DNA of 64,000 bases from G963662605 sp963662605 (GTDB lineage: Bacteria; Bacteroidota; Ignavibacteria; Ignavibacteriales; Ignavibacteriaceae), in NCBI GenBank assembly GCA_963662605.1, contig OY759785.1:62001-126000 (forward strand), in the 5' to 3' direction. Every line of letters starts with the position of its first letter. Position 1 is the first letter of the stretch. This document shows positions 1 through 8,322 of the stretch, piece by piece. The position numbers and the translations under genes were made by a program. The notes under the pieces are model-generated. The model did no database searches. It worked only from the letters and a program-made list of their open reading frames with translations, and was not told where the DNA came from.

Positions 1-115
1 CTTCTTCTATAGTATTTCCCGAAATTGATTCATGGGTCTGCACTTTGTCCCACGGACATTCATTGCGTAAACGGCGCATAATATCAACAAATTCCTTAAA
101 CGTTGCATCGACCAA
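1..115 (-). CDS. mazG: MazG-type nucleotide pyrophosphohydrolase, 5' end only
   Basis: The reverse strand encodes 38 codons that run off the left edge of the window. The reading contains LRNECPWDKVQTHESI followed by NTIEE, which is the characteristic N-terminal block of MazG (usually 'CPWD..QTH.S....EE'), whose Glu residues help bind Mg. MazG hydrolyses NTPs to NMP and pyrophosphate and is thought to clean abnormal nucleotides or affect (p)ppGpp levels. The likely start is a TTG at 113-115, preceded by GGAG with a 7-base gap; no in-frame ATG lies nearby except an internal Met at codon 13. It is divergent from ridA. The rest of the protein is outside the window. Confidence 0.8.
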   Translation of the reverse strand, partial: MVDATFKEFVDIMRRLRNECPWDKVQTHESISGNTIEE

Positions 116-201
116 AACAATACTCCATTTTTCAAGTTTTTATTGTTTCTAAAATAACTATTTTTATATTTTTAATTTGAAGTATTACGAAAAGGATGTT
201 A

Positions 202-657
202 ATGTACGATAAAAGATTAGAAGAACTTCAAATCGAATTGCCTGAAGCGCCGAAACCGCTCGCAGCATACATTCCGGCTATTCAGGTTGGAAAATTTATC
301 TATACTTCGGGACAATTGCCCATGAAGGACGGAACTTTAACGGCAACAGGAAAAACGGGAAAAAACGTAACTACGGAAGAAGCACAAAATGCCGCACGGA
401 TTGCAGTTATCAACTGCCTGAGTGCAATAAAATCAGTAATAGGCTCTCTTGATGCCATACAACAAATTGTTAAGATAACGGTTTTTGTTAACAGCGCGGA
501 AGGTTATACCGATCAGCCCGTGGTTGCCAATGGTGCATCTGAACTGCTTTTACAGATATTCGGTGACGCGGGAAAACACGCGAGAAGTGCGGTCGGGGTT
601 TGTGAGCTGCCGCGTAATGCTGCCGTAGAAGTTGAATTAATCGCTTTGATTAAGTAA
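202..657 (+). CDS. RidA/YjgF/UK114 family protein
   Basis: A 151-residue member of the RidA superfamily, which hydrolyses reactive enamine/imine intermediates released by PLP enzymes, in the cytosol. The C-terminal block HARSAVGVCELPRNAAVEVE holds the Arg (residue 128) that in RidA binds the substrate carboxylate. The length of about 150 residues and the N-terminal 'LPEAPKPLAAYIPA' fit the longer YjgF-like subgroup rather than the 128-residue E. coli RidA. An ATG exists at 196, but AAGGA at 192-196 sits 5 bases before the ATG at 202, so 202 is preferred. It is the first gene of a plus-strand run with the membrane acyltransferase 36 bases downstream. Deaminase activity of this subgroup is not assured. 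Confidence 0.88.
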   Translation: MYDKRLEELQIELPEAPKPLAAYIPAIQVGKFIYTSGQLPMKDGTLTATGKTGKNVTTEEAQNAARIAVINCLSAIKSVIGSLDAIQQIVKITVFVNSAEGYTDQPVVANGASELLLQIFGDAGKHARSAVGVCELPRNAAVEVELIALIK

Positions 658-693
658 CAAGCATCCTGTTTTTATGACAGCACAAACAGCATT

Positions 694-1803
694 ATGACTA
701 ATAGTTCTAAAAAAAACAGAGTAATCTTTCTCGATCTTATCCGCGCCTTTGCCGTTATTATGATGGTGCAGGGTCATACTATAGATGTCCTGTTGCGCGA
801 TTCATACCGGGATCTTACGTCACCGCTCTACTCGGTCTGGTGGTTTAACCGCGGAATGACCGCCCCGATATTCTTGTTCACTTCCGGCACGGTTTTCAAT
901 TATTTATTCAAACTGCGAAACGAACCCTTTTGGCAAAATCCCCGTGTATGGAAAGGCTTTAAACGTTTTGTCCTTCTGATGCTGCTCGGATATGTACTGA
1001 AGTACCCAACCAGAGAGGTATTCAATTTTACCAACGTTACTGACGACCGCTGGCAGATATTTTTTAATGTTGATGTTCTGCAGCTTATCGGATGCGGCAT
1101 TCTTGGAATTATGTTTCTGAATCTAATATCCGAATGGACAAAGTTTAAGGACATTTGGGTTTTTAGTGCCGGGGCGTTGCTATGTATCGTTCTCTTTCCG
1201 CTGACAAATCATATTTATTTCGAGGATTATATGCCGCGGTATCTGGCGACATATATGAACAGCACCATTCACTACCACAACGGTGCTACGGGATCAAATT
1301 TCCCGCTGATCCCCTGGTTCTGTTATATGTTTTGCGGAGCAATTTTGGGGAGCTTCCTGGCGAAGAATCCGGATATATTTAAAACAACAGCATTTTCTAA
1401 AAAACTGGCTATTGCCGGATTGGGATTTATCATTGCCTCACTCATCGGCGATGTGATTGAGGTGCTTCTGATAGGAAAGAGTAATTACTGGACTACAAGC
1501 CCGAATCTTATTCTTGTCAGAATCGGTTATGTTCTGCTGCTGAACTCTCTCTTTGCCTATCTTGCCCGCAAAATGGTTACGATTCCCAAATTAATTATTT
1601 TGCTCGGTCGAAATACATTGCTAATTTATGTTGTTCACCTCCTCGTTTTGTACGGAAGCCCCTGGTTCCTCGGAGTTGAGCATTACTGGACTAAAAGGTT
1701 TGATGTTTACACGACAATATTTCTTGCGCTTGAGATGATCGGCGCGATGACATTGATGGTTGTTGTTTTAAACAAACTGAATATGCGAAATAAACCATTA
1801 TAG
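694..1803 (+). CDS. DUF1624/HGSNAT-like multipass membrane acyltransferase
   Basis: A 369-residue polytopic membrane protein with about ten hydrophobic segments. The N-terminus 'RVIFLDLIRAFAVIMMVQGH' matches the opening of the heparan-alpha-glucosaminide N-acetyltransferase-like/DUF1624 family (R..SLDllRG.a...M...H), with the conserved His at about residue 28. Family members move acyl groups across or at the cytoplasmic membrane onto sugars; the acceptor here is unknown. The sequence stays in one frame to a TAG seven bases before the ruvB start, suggesting co-transcription with ruvB. A generic acyltransferase-3 assignment is the main alternative. Confidence 0.7.
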   Translation: MTNSSKKNRVIFLDLIRAFAVIMMVQGHTIDVLLRDSYRDLTSPLYSVWWFNRGMTAPIFLFTSGTVFNYLFKLRNEPFWQNPRVWKGFKRFVLLMLLGYVLKYPTREVFNFTNVTDDRWQIFFNVDVLQLIGCGILGIMFLNLISEWTKFKDIWVFSAGALLCIVLFPLTNHIYFEDYMPRYLATYMNSTIHYHNGATGSNFPLIPWFCYMFCGAILGSFLAKNPDIFKTTAFSKKLAIAGLGFIIASLIGDVIEVLLIGKSNYWTTSPNLILVRIGYVLLLNSLFAYLARKMVTIPKLIILLGRNTLLIYVVHLLVLYGSPWFLGVEHYWTKRFDVYTTIFLALEMIGAMTLMVVVLNKLNMRNKPL

Positions 1804-1810
1804 AGTATCA

Positions 1811-2833
1811 TTGAGAAAAAGCGAAATAGACGACTCGTTACGGGTCGAAGAAAAAGATTTTGAACAAACATTGCGCCCTGCACGGTTTGCGGATTTTATC
1901 GGTCAGAAAAAGATCACCGATAACCTCCGGGTATTTATCTCCGCGGCAAAAAAACGCGTCGAAGCGCTGGATCACGTACTGCTCACCGGGCCTCCCGGAT
2001 TGGGCAAAACGACTCTGGCTCATATTATTGCAAATGAAATGCAGGTAGGATTTAAAGCAACATCCGGCCCGGTACTAGAAAAACCGGGAGACCTTGCCGG
2101 AATCCTGACCAACATGGAAGAAAATTCCGTGTTGTTTATTGATGAAATTCACCGCCTGAGTCCGGTTGTTGAAGAATTTTTGTATTCAGCAATGGAAGAC
2201 TACCGCATTGATATTATGATTGACAGCGGCCCAAGCGCCCGGACAGTACAGATAAGTCTGCCTAAATACACCCTCATCGGTGCAACAACGCGCGCGGGAA
2301 TGTTGACCTCGCCTCTGCGCGACCGGTTCGGTATAAAATTCCGTTTAGACTATTACGACGGTGCCCTTATCAGCAACATTATTCTGCGTTCTTCAAAAAT
2401 TCTCGATGTGGTAACGGAAACTGATGCTGCTGTAGAAATTGCAAAACGTTCGCGCGGAACCCCGAGAATTGCGAACAGACTGCTGCGCAGGACTCGTGAC
2501 TTTGCAGATTACGAAAACAAAAAAAGCATTGATCTTCCGGTGGCGCAAAAAGCATTAACGGCTCTTGAGGTTGATACCTTCGGCCTTGATGAAATGGATA
2601 AGGAAATCATGCTGACGATTATTGAAAAGTTTAGCGGCGGCCCGGTTGGGTTGAGCGCTTTATCCGTTGCTGTTAATGAAGATCCCGGAACTATTGAAGA
2701 AGTGTATGAGCCATTCCTTATTCAGAATGGTTTTATTAATCGTACGCCTCGCGGCAGAGAAGCCACGGCAAACGCGTATAAATACTTCGGCAAGACAAAG
2801 AAAGCAAGCAATACACCGCTTTTCGGAGAATAG
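1811..2833 (+). CDS. ruvB: Holliday junction branch migration helicase RuvB
   Basis: A 340-residue RuvB, the AAA+ hexameric motor that drives branch migration of Holliday junctions with RuvA. Visible features are the N-terminal 'LRPARFADFIGQ', Walker A GPPGLGKTT at residues 60-68, Walker B DEIH at 111-114, sensor 1 'IGATTRAG', the arginine-finger region 'LTSPLRDRFG', and the C-terminal winged helix ending near 'INRTPRGREATANAYKYFG'. The start is a TTG at 1811 with only a weak GAG upstream at 1804; the seven-base gap to the preceding gene allows translational coupling. ruvA and ruvC are not in the window. Confidence 0.97.
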   Translation: MRKSEIDDSLRVEEKDFEQTLRPARFADFIGQKKITDNLRVFISAAKKRVEALDHVLLTGPPGLGKTTLAHIIANEMQVGFKATSGPVLEKPGDLAGILTNMEENSVLFIDEIHRLSPVVEEFLYSAMEDYRIDIMIDSGPSARTVQISLPKYTLIGATTRAGMLTSPLRDRFGIKFRLDYYDGALISNIILRSSKILDVVTETDAAVEIAKRSRGTPRIANRLLRRTRDFADYENKKSIDLPVAQKALTALEVDTFGLDEMDKEIMLTIIEKFSGGPVGLSALSVAVNEDPGTIEEVYEPFLIQNGFINRTPRGREATANAYKYFGKTKKASNTPLFGE

Positions 2834-3008
2834 AACAATTTTTATGTTTTGCTGGTTTCCTCGCACATCAAAAGAATTACGTTAAAAAAACTCATGGAGT
2901 GAAGCGTAAAATGAGAAAATTTGTTTGAGGGAGCTTGCGACCGAGTTATTTCCGAATAGCGGAACGAAATGAGTTTTTAGTAATTCTTTTGCAGTGCCTG
3001 TTCTTTTG

Positions 3009-3035
3009 GTACTTTTCTTGCGTCAAGAAAAGTAC
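3009..3035. repeat. 12-bp-arm palindrome
   Basis: GTACTTTTCTTG and its exact complement CAAGAAAAGTAC are separated by CGT, giving a 12-bp perfect stem with a 3-base loop. Palindromes of this 'tacttttcttg' type are common intergenic repeats in Bacteroidota. It has no clean poly-T tail, so it looks like a REP element rather than a terminator. Confidence 0.75.
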
Positions 3036-3082
3036 TACAGTTGAAGTAATTGAATTAAACGTCATATAGACATGACACAAAT

Positions 3083-3103
3083 GAGACGCACGCAATGCGT
3101 CTC
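3083..3103. repeat. GAGACGCA palindrome (REP-like)
   Basis: GAGACGCA and TGCGTCTC are exact inverted arms around CGCAA, followed by TAC. It resembles the widespread 'GTAGAGACG...CGTCTCTAC' intergenic palindrome class. A single arm-like piece (GAGACGCA) also lies at about 7645. Confidence 0.7.
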
Positions 3104-3128
3104 TACATAAAAAAATTATGAGTGTGAT

Positions 3129-3944
3129 ATGAGTGTAAAAGTTAACAATATTATTATCGGAGATAATCGTCCATTCGTACTTATCGCGGGGCCGTGTATT
3201 GTTGAAAATGAAAAAATGATTTACGAAACTTCGGCAGCTATTAAAGCGATTGCCGATAAGTTGGACATCCCTTTTATATTTAAATCCAGTTACAAAAAAG
3301 CAAACCGCACAAGTCTTAATTCATTTATCGGACTCGATAAAGAAGAAGCTCTGAAAATTATCGAAGGTGCTAAAAAGTCTCTCGGCGTTCCGGCAATTAC
3401 GGATATCCACACCGAACAGGAAGCAGAACTCGCTGCGAAGTATGTTGACATTTTGCAGATACCGGCATTTCTCTGCCGCCAAACCGACTTATTGGTCGCC
3501 GCGGGTAAAACCGGAAAAGTTATCAATATTAAAAAAGGGCAATTCCTCGCTCCGGAAGACATGAAACACGCGGCAGATAAAGTTGCGTCAACAGGGAACG
3601 ACAATATCATGCTGACCGAACGCGGTTCATTTTTCGGTTATCACAATCTTGTGGTTGATATGCGCGGTTTGATTATCATGCGTGAGCTCGGCTATCCTGT
3701 TGTCATGGATGCAACTCACTCGGTACAGATTCCTTCGCAAGGAGGTATATCCGGAGGCGAACCGAAATTTATTTTACCGCTTGCAAAAGCCGCTGCTGCC
3801 GTCGGCGTGGATGCGCTGTTTCTTGAAGTTCATCCCGATCCGAAAAATGCACTCAGCGATGCAGGCAGCCAGCTGCCGTTAGACAGATTAGAATCATTGC
3901 TCATAAAAGTTAAAGCTATTGACCGCGCAGCAAAAGCGCAATAG
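3129..3944 (+). CDS. kdsA: 3-deoxy-8-phosphooctulonate synthase KdsA
   Basis: A 271-residue KDO-8-phosphate synthase, which condenses phosphoenolpyruvate with arabinose-5-phosphate in the LPS inner-core pathway. Diagnostic pieces are 'FKSSYKKANRTS' near residue 55-66, 'TDIHTEQEAELAAKYVDILQIPAFLCRQTDLL', and 'MDATHSVQIPSQGG..SGGEPKF'. Cys23 within AGPC is at the position that carries the metal ligand in the metal-dependent class (Aquifex type), whereas E. coli-type enzymes have Asn; this one is therefore predicted to be metal-dependent. It supports an LPS-bearing envelope. It is followed 50 bases later by the acyl-CoA synthetase fusion. Confidence 0.96.
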   Translation: MSVKVNNIIIGDNRPFVLIAGPCIVENEKMIYETSAAIKAIADKLDIPFIFKSSYKKANRTSLNSFIGLDKEEALKIIEGAKKSLGVPAITDIHTEQEAELAAKYVDILQIPAFLCRQTDLLVAAGKTGKVINIKKGQFLAPEDMKHAADKVASTGNDNIMLTERGSFFGYHNLVVDMRGLIIMRELGYPVVMDATHSVQIPSQGGISGGEPKFILPLAKAAAAVGVDALFLEVHPDPKNALSDAGSQLPLDRLESLLIKVKAIDRAAKAQ

Positions 3945-3994
3945 TGTTTTCATACATAACTGTATTTTCTCATTTCCCGGGTTAGTGACATTTC

Positions 3995-6442
3995 ATGCTC
4001 CTACGAGATCATAAGTCCACTGCCATTGTATATGGCGACAAACAGTATTCATACGCGGAAGTTCTCAGGTATTGCGGAGTATTTGCTTCGATTCTAAAAA
4101 AATATTCGGCAAAACGCACCGCAATTATCGCAGAAAACAGGCCTGAATGGGTGTTTACCATATTCTCTGCACTGCATGTTGAAGCTGTTCCGGTACTGTT
4201 CGATTATAACGCCGAAGTTGAAGAGATAACGGCAATATTGAACGACACAAGGCCGGAAGTTATTTTTTATTCGTCTGATTATGCTGAAAAAATCCGGAAC
4301 CTCGGCTCGCTTCTGCAATATACACCGCACACGGTTTTATTAGATGAAGCCGTTACTTACCCGGAAGATACAGTCATAGAGTACATTGATCCGCCGGAAG
4401 AGAACATGGGGCTTATTGTTTATACGTCCGGAACGACCGGTTCGCCAAAGGGAGTCATGCTGACCGTTTCCAATGTGGTTAATAATTTCAAACCATTTCT
4501 TGTTTTTGCCAACGAAAACGAATGTGAGCTTGCACTGCTTCCATGGTACCATTGTTTTCCGCTACAGCTTTGCATGTTTGCACCGATGTATCTGGGGGCG
4601 ACCGTCGTTATTGCGCAATCGCTCAATCCGACTGAGTTAATGAATCTATTACAAAAATATAAAATAACAGTACTCACCGGTGTTCCGCGCTTGTTCGAGA
4701 AACTGCGTGAAGCGATTATGAAAAAAATAAACGAATCCTTCGCTACACGTGCAATTTTCAAGGCTGCCGAATTGTTAAACAGCATGGCGGTTTCCCGTTT
4801 ACTGTTCAACACCGTGCATAAAAAATTCGGCGGCAACATTCATTATTTTATATGCGGCGGCGCTGCAATTAGCCCCGAAATAGAAAAAGATTTCAGAACG
4901 CTGGGATTCAAGTTTGTGACGGGATACGGACTCACGGAATCATCCCCCATTATTACATTTAATTTTCCGACGAAAATCCGTATCGGCTCGGCAGGTGTTA
5001 CTATTCCCGGTTGTGAAGCAAAGATTATTGACGGCGAAATTGTCGCCCGCGGAAACAACATCATGGCGGGCTATTTCAATAATCAGGAAGCTACCGACGC
5101 AATTATTGTAGACGGCTGGCTGCATACCGGCGATTTGGGCTATTTTGATAAAGACGGCTTCCTTTTTATAACCGGAAGGAAAAAAGAAATCATCGTCCTT
5201 TCAAACGGGAAAAACATCAATCCCGTTGAAATCGAAAATAAGCTCGAAGCCCAATTTCCCGTTATACAGGAAGTCGCGGTTACGGATATTGACGATTCTC
5301 TGCATGCGCTCATATATCTTAACAAAGAAAATCTCAACGGTTTTACCGATGACATCCATGAATATATCAAATGGAAAGTCATCAACGCGTACAACAAAAA
5401 CGCGGTTCAATACAAACGGATTTCCGGATTCACTATAATATCAACCGAACTGCCTAAAACGCCTATCGGTAAAACAAAAAGATTTAAGCTGCATGAGTTG
5501 ATTGATGACAAAAAACCTGTTGCGACAGAGCCCCAGCAGCCTATGACACCGGAATATGAGAGCGTGGCGAACCACATACGCGACACAAAGAATATAGAAG
5601 TTACTCCGGGACAAAACCTTATTATGGATATAGGTCTCGATTCGCTCGATAAGGTTGTTTTGCTCGCGTATATTGAAAAAAACTTCGGCATCCGGATTAC
5701 AGAACAAGAATTGACCCAATTTAAAACACTCGGGGAATTATCGGAATATATAAAGGCAGAAAAGGAAAAGTTCGAACACGAAAAAGCCGGATGGAAAGAT
5801 CTGGTGACGGGTGCGGATAAGGTGCGGATTCCTTTTACGTGGATAGGAACAATATTCTCATACGTTGTATTTAAAGTGTTGGGCTGGATATGGACACCGG
5901 TTAAGGCAATAGGCACGGAGAACATTCCTTCGGAAAATTTTATTATTGCTTCCAACCACAGAACATATATTGACCCATTATATATCGCCTCAACGCTGCC
6001 TTACGGCAAGGCACGGAAAACATTCTACTATTCAAAGGCAAAATATTTTCCCGGAGCGGTTAAGTTTTTCGCCGAAGTTCACAATGTTATTCTGGTTGAT
6101 ATAGAGAATGATTTAAAAACTTCGATGATGAAAATTGCCGCTGCATTAAAGAGGGGAAAAAATCTCATTATCTTTCCGGAAGGCACGCGCAGTATTACCG
6201 GAGAACTGGCCGACTTCAAGAAGTTTTATTCAATACTCAGCTGTGAACTTAATATTCCGATTATCCCTGTTGTTCTCAGCGGCAGTATTGATGCTCTTCC
6301 ACGAGGTGCTTTCTGGCTGCGGTTTGGGAGAAAAGTTACCGTGCAATTTTTCCCTCCGGTTTACCCCGGACATCACACGTACGATTCGTTAAATAAAGAA
6401 GTGTATAATATAATAAGCGGTAACTTATCCTCGGATAAATAA
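3995..6442 (+). CDS. Acyl-CoA/ACP synthetase - ACP - PlsC acyltransferase fusion
   Basis: An 815-residue three-domain protein. Residues 1 to about 495 form an AMP-forming acyl-activating enzyme: VYTSGTTGSPKGVML at about 140-154, GYGLTES near 309 and HTGDLGYFDKDGFLFITGRK around 376. Residues about 515-585 form an acyl-carrier domain with the phosphopantetheine serine Ser550 in GLDSLDK. Residues about 620-810 form a PlsC-type acyltransferase with NHRTYID (His655, Asp660) and FPEGTR (727-732). The architecture implies that a fatty acid is adenylated, loaded on the internal carrier and passed to a glycerolipid or lysophospholipid. In E. coli Aas the acyltransferase comes first and there is no ACP, so this is a different order. 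No strong ribosome site precedes the ATG. Activities are inferred from motifs; the acceptor is unknown. Confidence 0.88.
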   Translation: MLLRDHKSTAIVYGDKQYSYAEVLRYCGVFASILKKYSAKRTAIIAENRPEWVFTIFSALHVEAVPVLFDYNAEVEEITAILNDTRPEVIFYSSDYAEKIRNLGSLLQYTPHTVLLDEAVTYPEDTVIEYIDPPEENMGLIVYTSGTTGSPKGVMLTVSNVVNNFKPFLVFANENECELALLPWYHCFPLQLCMFAPMYLGATVVIAQSLNPTELMNLLQKYKITVLTGVPRLFEKLREAIMKKINESFATRAIFKAAELLNSMAVSRLLFNTVHKKFGGNIHYFICGGAAISPEIEKDFRTLGFKFVTGYGLTESSPIITFNFPTKIRIGSAGVTIPGCEAKIIDGEIVARGNNIMAGYFNNQEATDAIIVDGWLHTGDLGYFDKDGFLFITGRKKEIIVLSNGKNINPVEIENKLEAQFPVIQEVAVTDIDDSLHALIYLNKENLNGFTDDIHEYIKWKVINAYNKNAVQYKRISGFTIISTELPKTPIGKTKRFKLHELIDDKKPVATEPQQPMTPEYESVANHIRDTKNIEVTPGQNLIMDIGLDSLDKVVLLAYIEKNFGIRITEQELTQFKTLGELSEYIKAEKEKFEHEKAGWKDLVTGADKVRIPFTWIGTIFSYVVFKVLGWIWTPVKAIGTENIPSENFIIASNHRTYIDPLYIASTLPYGKARKTFYYSKAKYFPGAVKFFAEVHNVILVDIENDLKTSMMKIAAALKRGKNLIIFPEGTRSITGELADFKKFYSILSCELNIPIIPVVLSGSIDALPRGAFWLRFGRKVTVQFFPPVYPGHHTYDSLNKEVYNIISGNLSSDK

Positions 6443-6450
6443 GTTACCGC
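6417..6450. terminator. Bidirectional terminator hairpin over the stop codon
   Basis: GCGGTAACTTA (6417-6427) pairs with TAAGTTACCGC (6440-6450); the second arm contains the stop codon of the upstream plus-strand gene. It lies between convergent genes and is followed by TTATTAAAAATT, so it can serve both strands. Confidence 0.75.
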
Positions 6451-6472
6451 ATTATTAAAAATTGATTTTGTA

Positions 6473-7534
6473 TTAAAACGCGAAAGCGAATGTGCCGCTA
6501 AGCGTACTATACTTGCCGATATTATATTCCGCCAAGAGATCCATTGCTAAAATGTGCAGCTTTACTCCCAAATTAAACTTAAATTTGTTGTCTCCGGTTA
6601 AAGAGAAATTCACGTTTGTAACCTGCTTTCCGGAGCTGGTTTGGAGCGTATCAGTATAAGTCACATCCAATTTCGATTTTTCCATCAATATTCCTCCGTA
6701 CGGTGTTACGCTAAGCGGACCGAATCCGAATTGCTTTCCGACATTAACTCCGTATGACAACGTACTGAAATCAATTATGCTGCCGAGTTTCATATCCTGA
6801 CTTAAGAATCCGACCGAAATATCAACCGGGAGCGGTGTTTTAAACCATAATCCGGGATTGTGCTGTAAGCCGAAGCCGAAAAATTTGAATTTTCCTGCAT
6901 CTTTAATGTCATACGATGGGAGAAATCTAATAATTGCCTGTGTACCATAAACCGTACCGATTTTAATCTGCGGTGAAGCAGCGGGCATCATTGAAACATC
7001 ATCTCCGAATAATCCATGAATATCGCTGAGGTCTGTTATATATGCGGGAACTACTTTGTCTCCATAGGTGGTGTGGATAGTGAAGGATTCCGAATTGATT
7101 TTTACATTTTCATTTTTGCTGCCTCGAATCGTTGGTCCCGATATCACTACACCAATATCCTGCTTAACAATCTGGTTGGCAATTTCCTGTTGTGCAAGAG
7201 GATTAATTGTTGCCTGCTGCGCCAGCACCATAGCCTGTTCTTCATTAAAGCGATATGTTCCTTTTACAGAAAAGGTCTTTGTGTCGTCGGCAAATTTTGT
7301 TCCCATACCGACAAAGCCTACTTGAAGATCGAAGCCCAGGATTTTCGCACTTGGAGGAGCACCCATCCATCCGGCATTCATACCTGCTCCGAAAGCGTGA
7401 ACGGCAGGAGCCAGATAAGCAGAGCCGGCAGTAGCAGAAAGCTGCTCAATTCTGGAATCCATATTTTGAGCACTCATCGGACGAATTGAAAGAATTAGCA
7501 AAAATACGATATACAGTAAAGAACGGGACTTCAT
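6473..7534 (-). CDS. Secreted DUF6588-like outer-membrane protein
   Basis: A 353-residue protein with a signal peptide (MKSRSLLYIVFLLILSIRPMSAQ). The following 'AYLAPAVHAFGAGMNAGW...KILGFDL' block matches the opening I associate with DUF6588 proteins of Bacteroidota. The rest is rich in alternating, Gly/aromatic-containing segments and ends in 'GTFAFAF', an aromatic C-terminus typical of outer-membrane beta barrels. The start is well supported: AAGGAGG lies 7-13 bases before the ATG. It is convergent with the synthetase fusion across the hairpin at 6417-6450. Function is unknown; a beta barrel is inference. Confidence 0.65.
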   Translation of the reverse strand: MKSRSLLYIVFLLILSIRPMSAQNMDSRIEQLSATAGSAYLAPAVHAFGAGMNAGWMGAPPSAKILGFDLQVGFVGMGTKFADDTKTFSVKGTYRFNEEQAMVLAQQATINPLAQQEIANQIVKQDIGVVISGPTIRGSKNENVKINSESFTIHTTYGDKVVPAYITDLSDIHGLFGDDVSMMPAASPQIKIGTVYGTQAIIRFLPSYDIKDAGKFKFFGFGLQHNPGLWFKTPLPVDISVGFLSQDMKLGSIIDFSTLSYGVNVGKQFGFGPLSVTPYGGILMEKSKLDVTYTDTLQTSSGKQVTNVNFSLTGDNKFKFNLGVKLHILAMDLLAEYNIGKYSTLSGTFAFAF

Positions 7535-7880
7535 GATCAGCCTCCTTGGTTGTTTTGGTTATCAAATCAATAAGCAATGGTAAACGAGAAAGAATAAAAG
7601 AAAAAGTACGTTAATAATTCTATTTATGCAAAAATTTTTGTGTCGAGACGCACTTCATACAAAAAAGGTGAGGTAGATATTCACAAAAGCTGCTGCAAAC
7701 TTCTGTAAAAGCATCCATCCTCACCTAAAACTTACATCAAGCGGTAAATACCGCCCCTAATCATCGAATCGCATTCTTAGTACCAATGCTTAACACATAA
7801 TACTAAACCGTAAATAAATGAAGATGGTTCCCGTAAAATTCAAAAATAATTTTGGGCATGATAAGACTATAAAAAAGGGG
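7535..7880. other. Gene-free stretch upstream of the DUF6588-like gene
   Basis: About 346 bases with no credible gene. It contains a loose inverted pair AGGTGAGG (7666-7673)/CCTCACCT (7719-7726) and a short hairpin GCGGTA-AA-TACCGC (7741-7754) that could end the small minus-strand gene upstream. The promoter of the 6473-7534 gene should lie here but was not identified. Confidence 0.5.
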
Positions 7881-8234
7881 TCAGCGCCAGTGATTTTGCC
7901 AGTTTTTTTGATGATTTCGCGGTTTAGGCTGTGTGGTGTCAAGATACTGCTCCCGTGTATGACGGGGAACATCATGCACGTTTGTTTTTCTTCTCTGATG
8001 ATGCTCGTTTTTATCGGGAATGACAAATTGTCCCGACACGCTTCTATCCTGCTCGCCAAAAGACTGTGTGTTTTTGGTGACAGCGCGGGGTCGTTCATTT
8101 TTATGTGTAACCGGGTTTTTCTTGTCGTCGTTATTCATCAGGCTAAAGATTAGCGGAATCATAATGACCAGGACAAGAACTCCAAAAACGCCAAGAGCGC
8201 CATACAATAAAATGCTAGAAAAATCCAAAATCAA
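7881..8234 (-). CDS. Small single-pass membrane protein, unknown
   Basis: A possible 117-residue protein from a TTG start. An N-terminal hydrophobic segment (about residues 6-32, ending before 'SLMNNDDKK') is followed by a strongly hydrophilic tail rich in Asn, Gln, His, Arg and Lys. This is a plausible membrane anchor plus cytoplasmic tail, but I recognise no family. A competing open frame on the plus strand (7818-8153) overlaps it; the membrane-anchor pattern makes the minus strand likelier. The start is uncertain: TTG codons at 8234 and 8228 are both possible, the latter with TAGG 6-9 bases upstream. Confidence 0.42.
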   Translation of the reverse strand: MILDFSSILLYGALGVFGVLVLVIMIPLIFSLMNNDDKKNPVTHKNERPRAVTKNTQSFGEQDRSVSGQFVIPDKNEHHQRRKTNVHDVPRHTREQYLDTTQPKPRNHQKNWQNHWR

Positions 8235-8322
8235 CCTATCAAAAAATATTCAGTATATTCAAAATTTACAGCACTCACAACAACTGAGATCAAAACATAT
8301 TCACGCAGCAATCAAATTCAAA

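Larger units (their letters stand above)
2834..3128. other. Intergenic region with two palindromes
   Basis: The 295 bases between ruvB and kdsA hold no convincing gene. They contain two strong inverted repeats, listed separately (3009-3035 and 3083-3103), so kdsA is probably transcribed from its own promoter or through these structures. Confidence 0.6.

Noticed and set aside
7818..8153. Plus-strand open frame of 111 codons
   Set aside because: It overlaps a minus-strand frame with a credible membrane anchor, and its own sequence has no domain, signal or ribosome site.
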